From the NCBI RefSeq assembly GCF_021919125.1, contig NZ_CP083439.1, positions 2,728,001 through 2,792,000 of the forward strand: 64,000 nucleotides of DNA, given 5' to 3'. The notes below the pieces were generated by a model, which searched no databases, had not been told where the DNA came from, and saw only the letters and a list, made by a program, of their open reading frames with translations. Each line of letters starts with the position of its first letter. Position 1 is the stretch's first letter. Positions 63,301-64,000 of the stretch are shown piece by piece. The translations under genes were made by a program, and so were the position numbers. Origin of the DNA: Clavibacter sp. A6099. Its GTDB lineage: Bacteria > Actinomycetota > Actinomycetes > Actinomycetales > Microbacteriaceae.

Positions 63301-63924
63301 GGGCTTGCCCGCGAAGGAGGGGTTGTCCGCGGCGATGCCGGTGTCGAGGACGCCGATCACCGTGCCCTTGCCCGCCTTGTCGGAGCCGCCCACCTTCGCA
63401 TAGAGGCCGTTGGCGTCCTCGAGGCCGAGGAAGCGGCTGTCCGGCGTGGACGTGGTGTGCAGGGTCTGGTCGGGCTCCACGCTCAGCACGTCGCGATCGT
63501 GGCCGAGCGCCTGGACCTGCGCCGCCGTCAGCTCGGCCGAGAAGCCGTTCACCGTGAGGGAGTACCGGTTGGTCGGGGTGACCCCCGCCGCGCTCGCGGC
63601 CGAGTCCTGGAGCTGCGTGAGGTGGTCGGAGTAGCGCTGCACGGCGTCCGACTGCGCGTCGAGGCGGGCGCCGGACTCGACCCGCGTGGGCGCGAGCCCG
63701 TCGAGGGTGCCGTCGTAGGACGCGGCGGGCTGATCGCGCAGGGTCACGAGGTAGCTGCCGTCCCCCGCGCCGACGGGGACGGTCGCGGTCGGAGCGTCGT
63801 CCGCGCTGGCCGTCGTGGTGCCGGCCGCGACGAGCGCGAACGCGAGGGCGCAGGCCGCGAGCGGACGTCCCGCACGCAGGCGGCGCCTCCGGTCCGGCAG
63901 GAGCGGGTCTCGATGGATGGGCAT
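60325..63924 (-). CDS. Large secreted subtilisin-like serine protease, second of tandem pair
   Basis: A 1199-residue paralog of the neighbouring protease with the same domain order. The ATG at 63924 has GGGGGAA 6 nt upstream. Signal peptide to about residue 40, I9 propeptide (SYLVTLRDQPAASYDG, RYSLTVNGFSAELTAAQ), and catalytic Asp194 (VIGVLDTG), His284 (AGHGSHTAST) and Ser609 (SGTSMSSPHIAG), with Asn392. PA insert, fibronectin-like domain, and two Ig-like C-terminal domains (APAITGTPDVGQTLTASTGAW; GVVRVTVDGAEHDVPL). Conservation is strongest in the catalytic part and lower at the ends. Confidence 0.92.
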   Translation of the reverse strand: MPIHRDPLLPDRRRRLRAGRPLAACALAFALVAAGTTTASADDAPTATVPVGAGDGSYLVTLRDQPAASYDGTLDGLAPTRVESGARLDAQSDAVQRYSDHLTQLQDSAASAAGVTPTNRYSLTVNGFSAELTAAQVQALGHDRDVLSVEPDQTLHTTSTPDSRFLGLEDANGLYAKVGGSDKAGKGTVIGVLDTGIAADNPSFAGKPLGTTPGEDPYLDGSRIDFRKGDGTVFHGTCQTGDGFTADDCSTKIVGARSFEAGRAASGDPNGPQEKLSPLDTAGHGSHTASTAAGDAGVAATAGTIQETIAGIAPAAKIAAYKVCWSGPDLTKETDDACELSDIVAGIEAATADGVDVLNMSLGGPGKTEDAFQRALLGAADAGIFVAASAGNSGPDADTVANTEPWVTTVAASSVPRNYSGTVTLGSGAKFAGASATVGSPVSGPLVRAADSGVKGATSPELCGKGTLDPAKVRGRIVQCDRGTVTRMDKSTEVKRAGGIGMVLTNVEPDSQDDDLHAVPTVHLDADARQAIVDYAAKAGATVTLTNGNTTGVERPAPQVAGFSSRGASEDVDGGDTIKPDITAPGVGILAAVSDDGGKPAFAPYSGTSMSSPHIAGFGLVYLGVHPKASPAEVKSALMTTATDTLDADGKPATDPFAQGAGQIAPDRFLNPGLYYPSGAKDWAGYAAATGLELPHPVAPVAPSQLNLPSIGVGKLMGSTTVTRTVTSLTAGTWTASVQGVSQADVKVTPARLSFTAPGQTKSFQVRITPKRGAPSDAWSTGSLTWTGSAGTVRSPIAVRPTAVIAPASVDGTGTSGKADVSVDAGITGRIPLTAAGLAPGELLSDGDTGHAGHSGSVTATDADGAEITVKAGEKALVLDAAPVDGASDLVLYLQKVGKTDDDRKLISLQQTSSLSERIVVPAPEAGDYIVGVQASKLAGSATSVDFDLTRYDVQGTGGEGSFAVSPAQLPVTAGKKATYTASWSGLAAGKSYVGLVSYGGSTATTIVGVTTPAASAAPTVTTAPAITGTPDVGQTLTASTGAWTPQGVTLATQWLSNGTPIAGATGSTFRVTSAVAGTALAVRVTATASDGQTGVATSPTVTARDAATVHMQATQPRGAASGTVHVQVSVTSAGKQAATGVVRVTVDGAEHDVPLDGSGSGCADIAGIAPGTRTVQASYAGDNLVGGGTSRAQRILVR

Positions 63925-64000
63925 GGCTGTTCCCCCCTGTCGCCGGCATCGGCCGGCTCGTGGATCCGCGGAGCTCGGGACGCGCAGCACGCGCGAGCCC

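Overview
The window is high-GC actinobacterial chromosome, most like Clavibacter or a close relative in Microbacteriaceae. The evidence is a mycothiol synthase beside a GlnR-type orphan regulator, a SenX3/RegX3/PhoU locus, a CarD start, heavy use of GTG and TTG starts, and two very long secreted subtilases of the type known from Clavibacter. Species was not tested by any search. Most genes are ordinary housekeeping or transport genes, packed tightly and often overlapping by 4 nt.

Layout. 1-20 kb is largely phosphate biology: carD (partial), a lipoprotein, regX3-senX3, phoU, gpmA, a methyltransferase, a secreted metalloprotease, a FUSC protein, ygfZ, a nitrobindin-like protein, small membrane proteins, glnR, mshD, ppk, a mutT1-like Nudix/phosphatase, then pstS-pstC-pstA-pstB. 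PHO boxes (two GTTCACC units 11 nt apart) lie in front of ppk and pstS, so the sensor pair at 1-3 kb probably controls targets inside the same window. 19.6-22.3 kb carries a SigK-like sigma factor with its RskA-like anti-sigma factor, and a conserved hypothetical gene.

22.38-32.68 kb is an integrated element of about 10.3 kb. It starts inside a tRNA-Lys(UUU) gene and ends at a 44-bp copy of the tRNA 3' half (one mismatch) beside a tyrosine integrase. It has a divergent repressor switch, an excisionase-like protein, a replication initiator with an iteron-like pair inside the gene, a DnaB helicase, a zinc-ribbon protein, two peptidoglycan hydrolases (M23 and M15), a free duplicate of the M15 tail, and a holin-like protein. 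It has no capsid, portal, tail or terminase genes. Tandem 11-bp repeats at both ends look like integrase arm sites. It is the best candidate for an undescribed system here: a phage satellite or replication-plus-lysis element, or a prophage that lost its structural genes.

32.7-36.8 kb holds a divergent membrane acyltransferase/SGNH pair (together the two halves of an OafA/OatA-type O-acetyltransferase), a secreted beta-helix protein and two small genes. 36.9-41 kb is a galactose cluster (galM, a DeoR regulator, galT-galK). 41-45 kb has a GNAT protein, a gamma carbonic anhydrase-like protein and glyA-folD. 45-56.3 kb carries a degenerate amylosucrase-like protein, a LysR regulator, two MFS transporters, an aldo-keto reductase, mntR with mntH and its palindromic operator, a HAD phosphatase preceded by a 47-bp tandem repeat, and purU. 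56.4-63.9 kb is a tandem pair of about 1200-residue subtilases.

A recurring feature is a TANNNT-like hexamer 6-9 nt upstream of a start codon with no ribosome binding site, seen at about ten genes. This suggests that leaderless transcripts are common in this genome.
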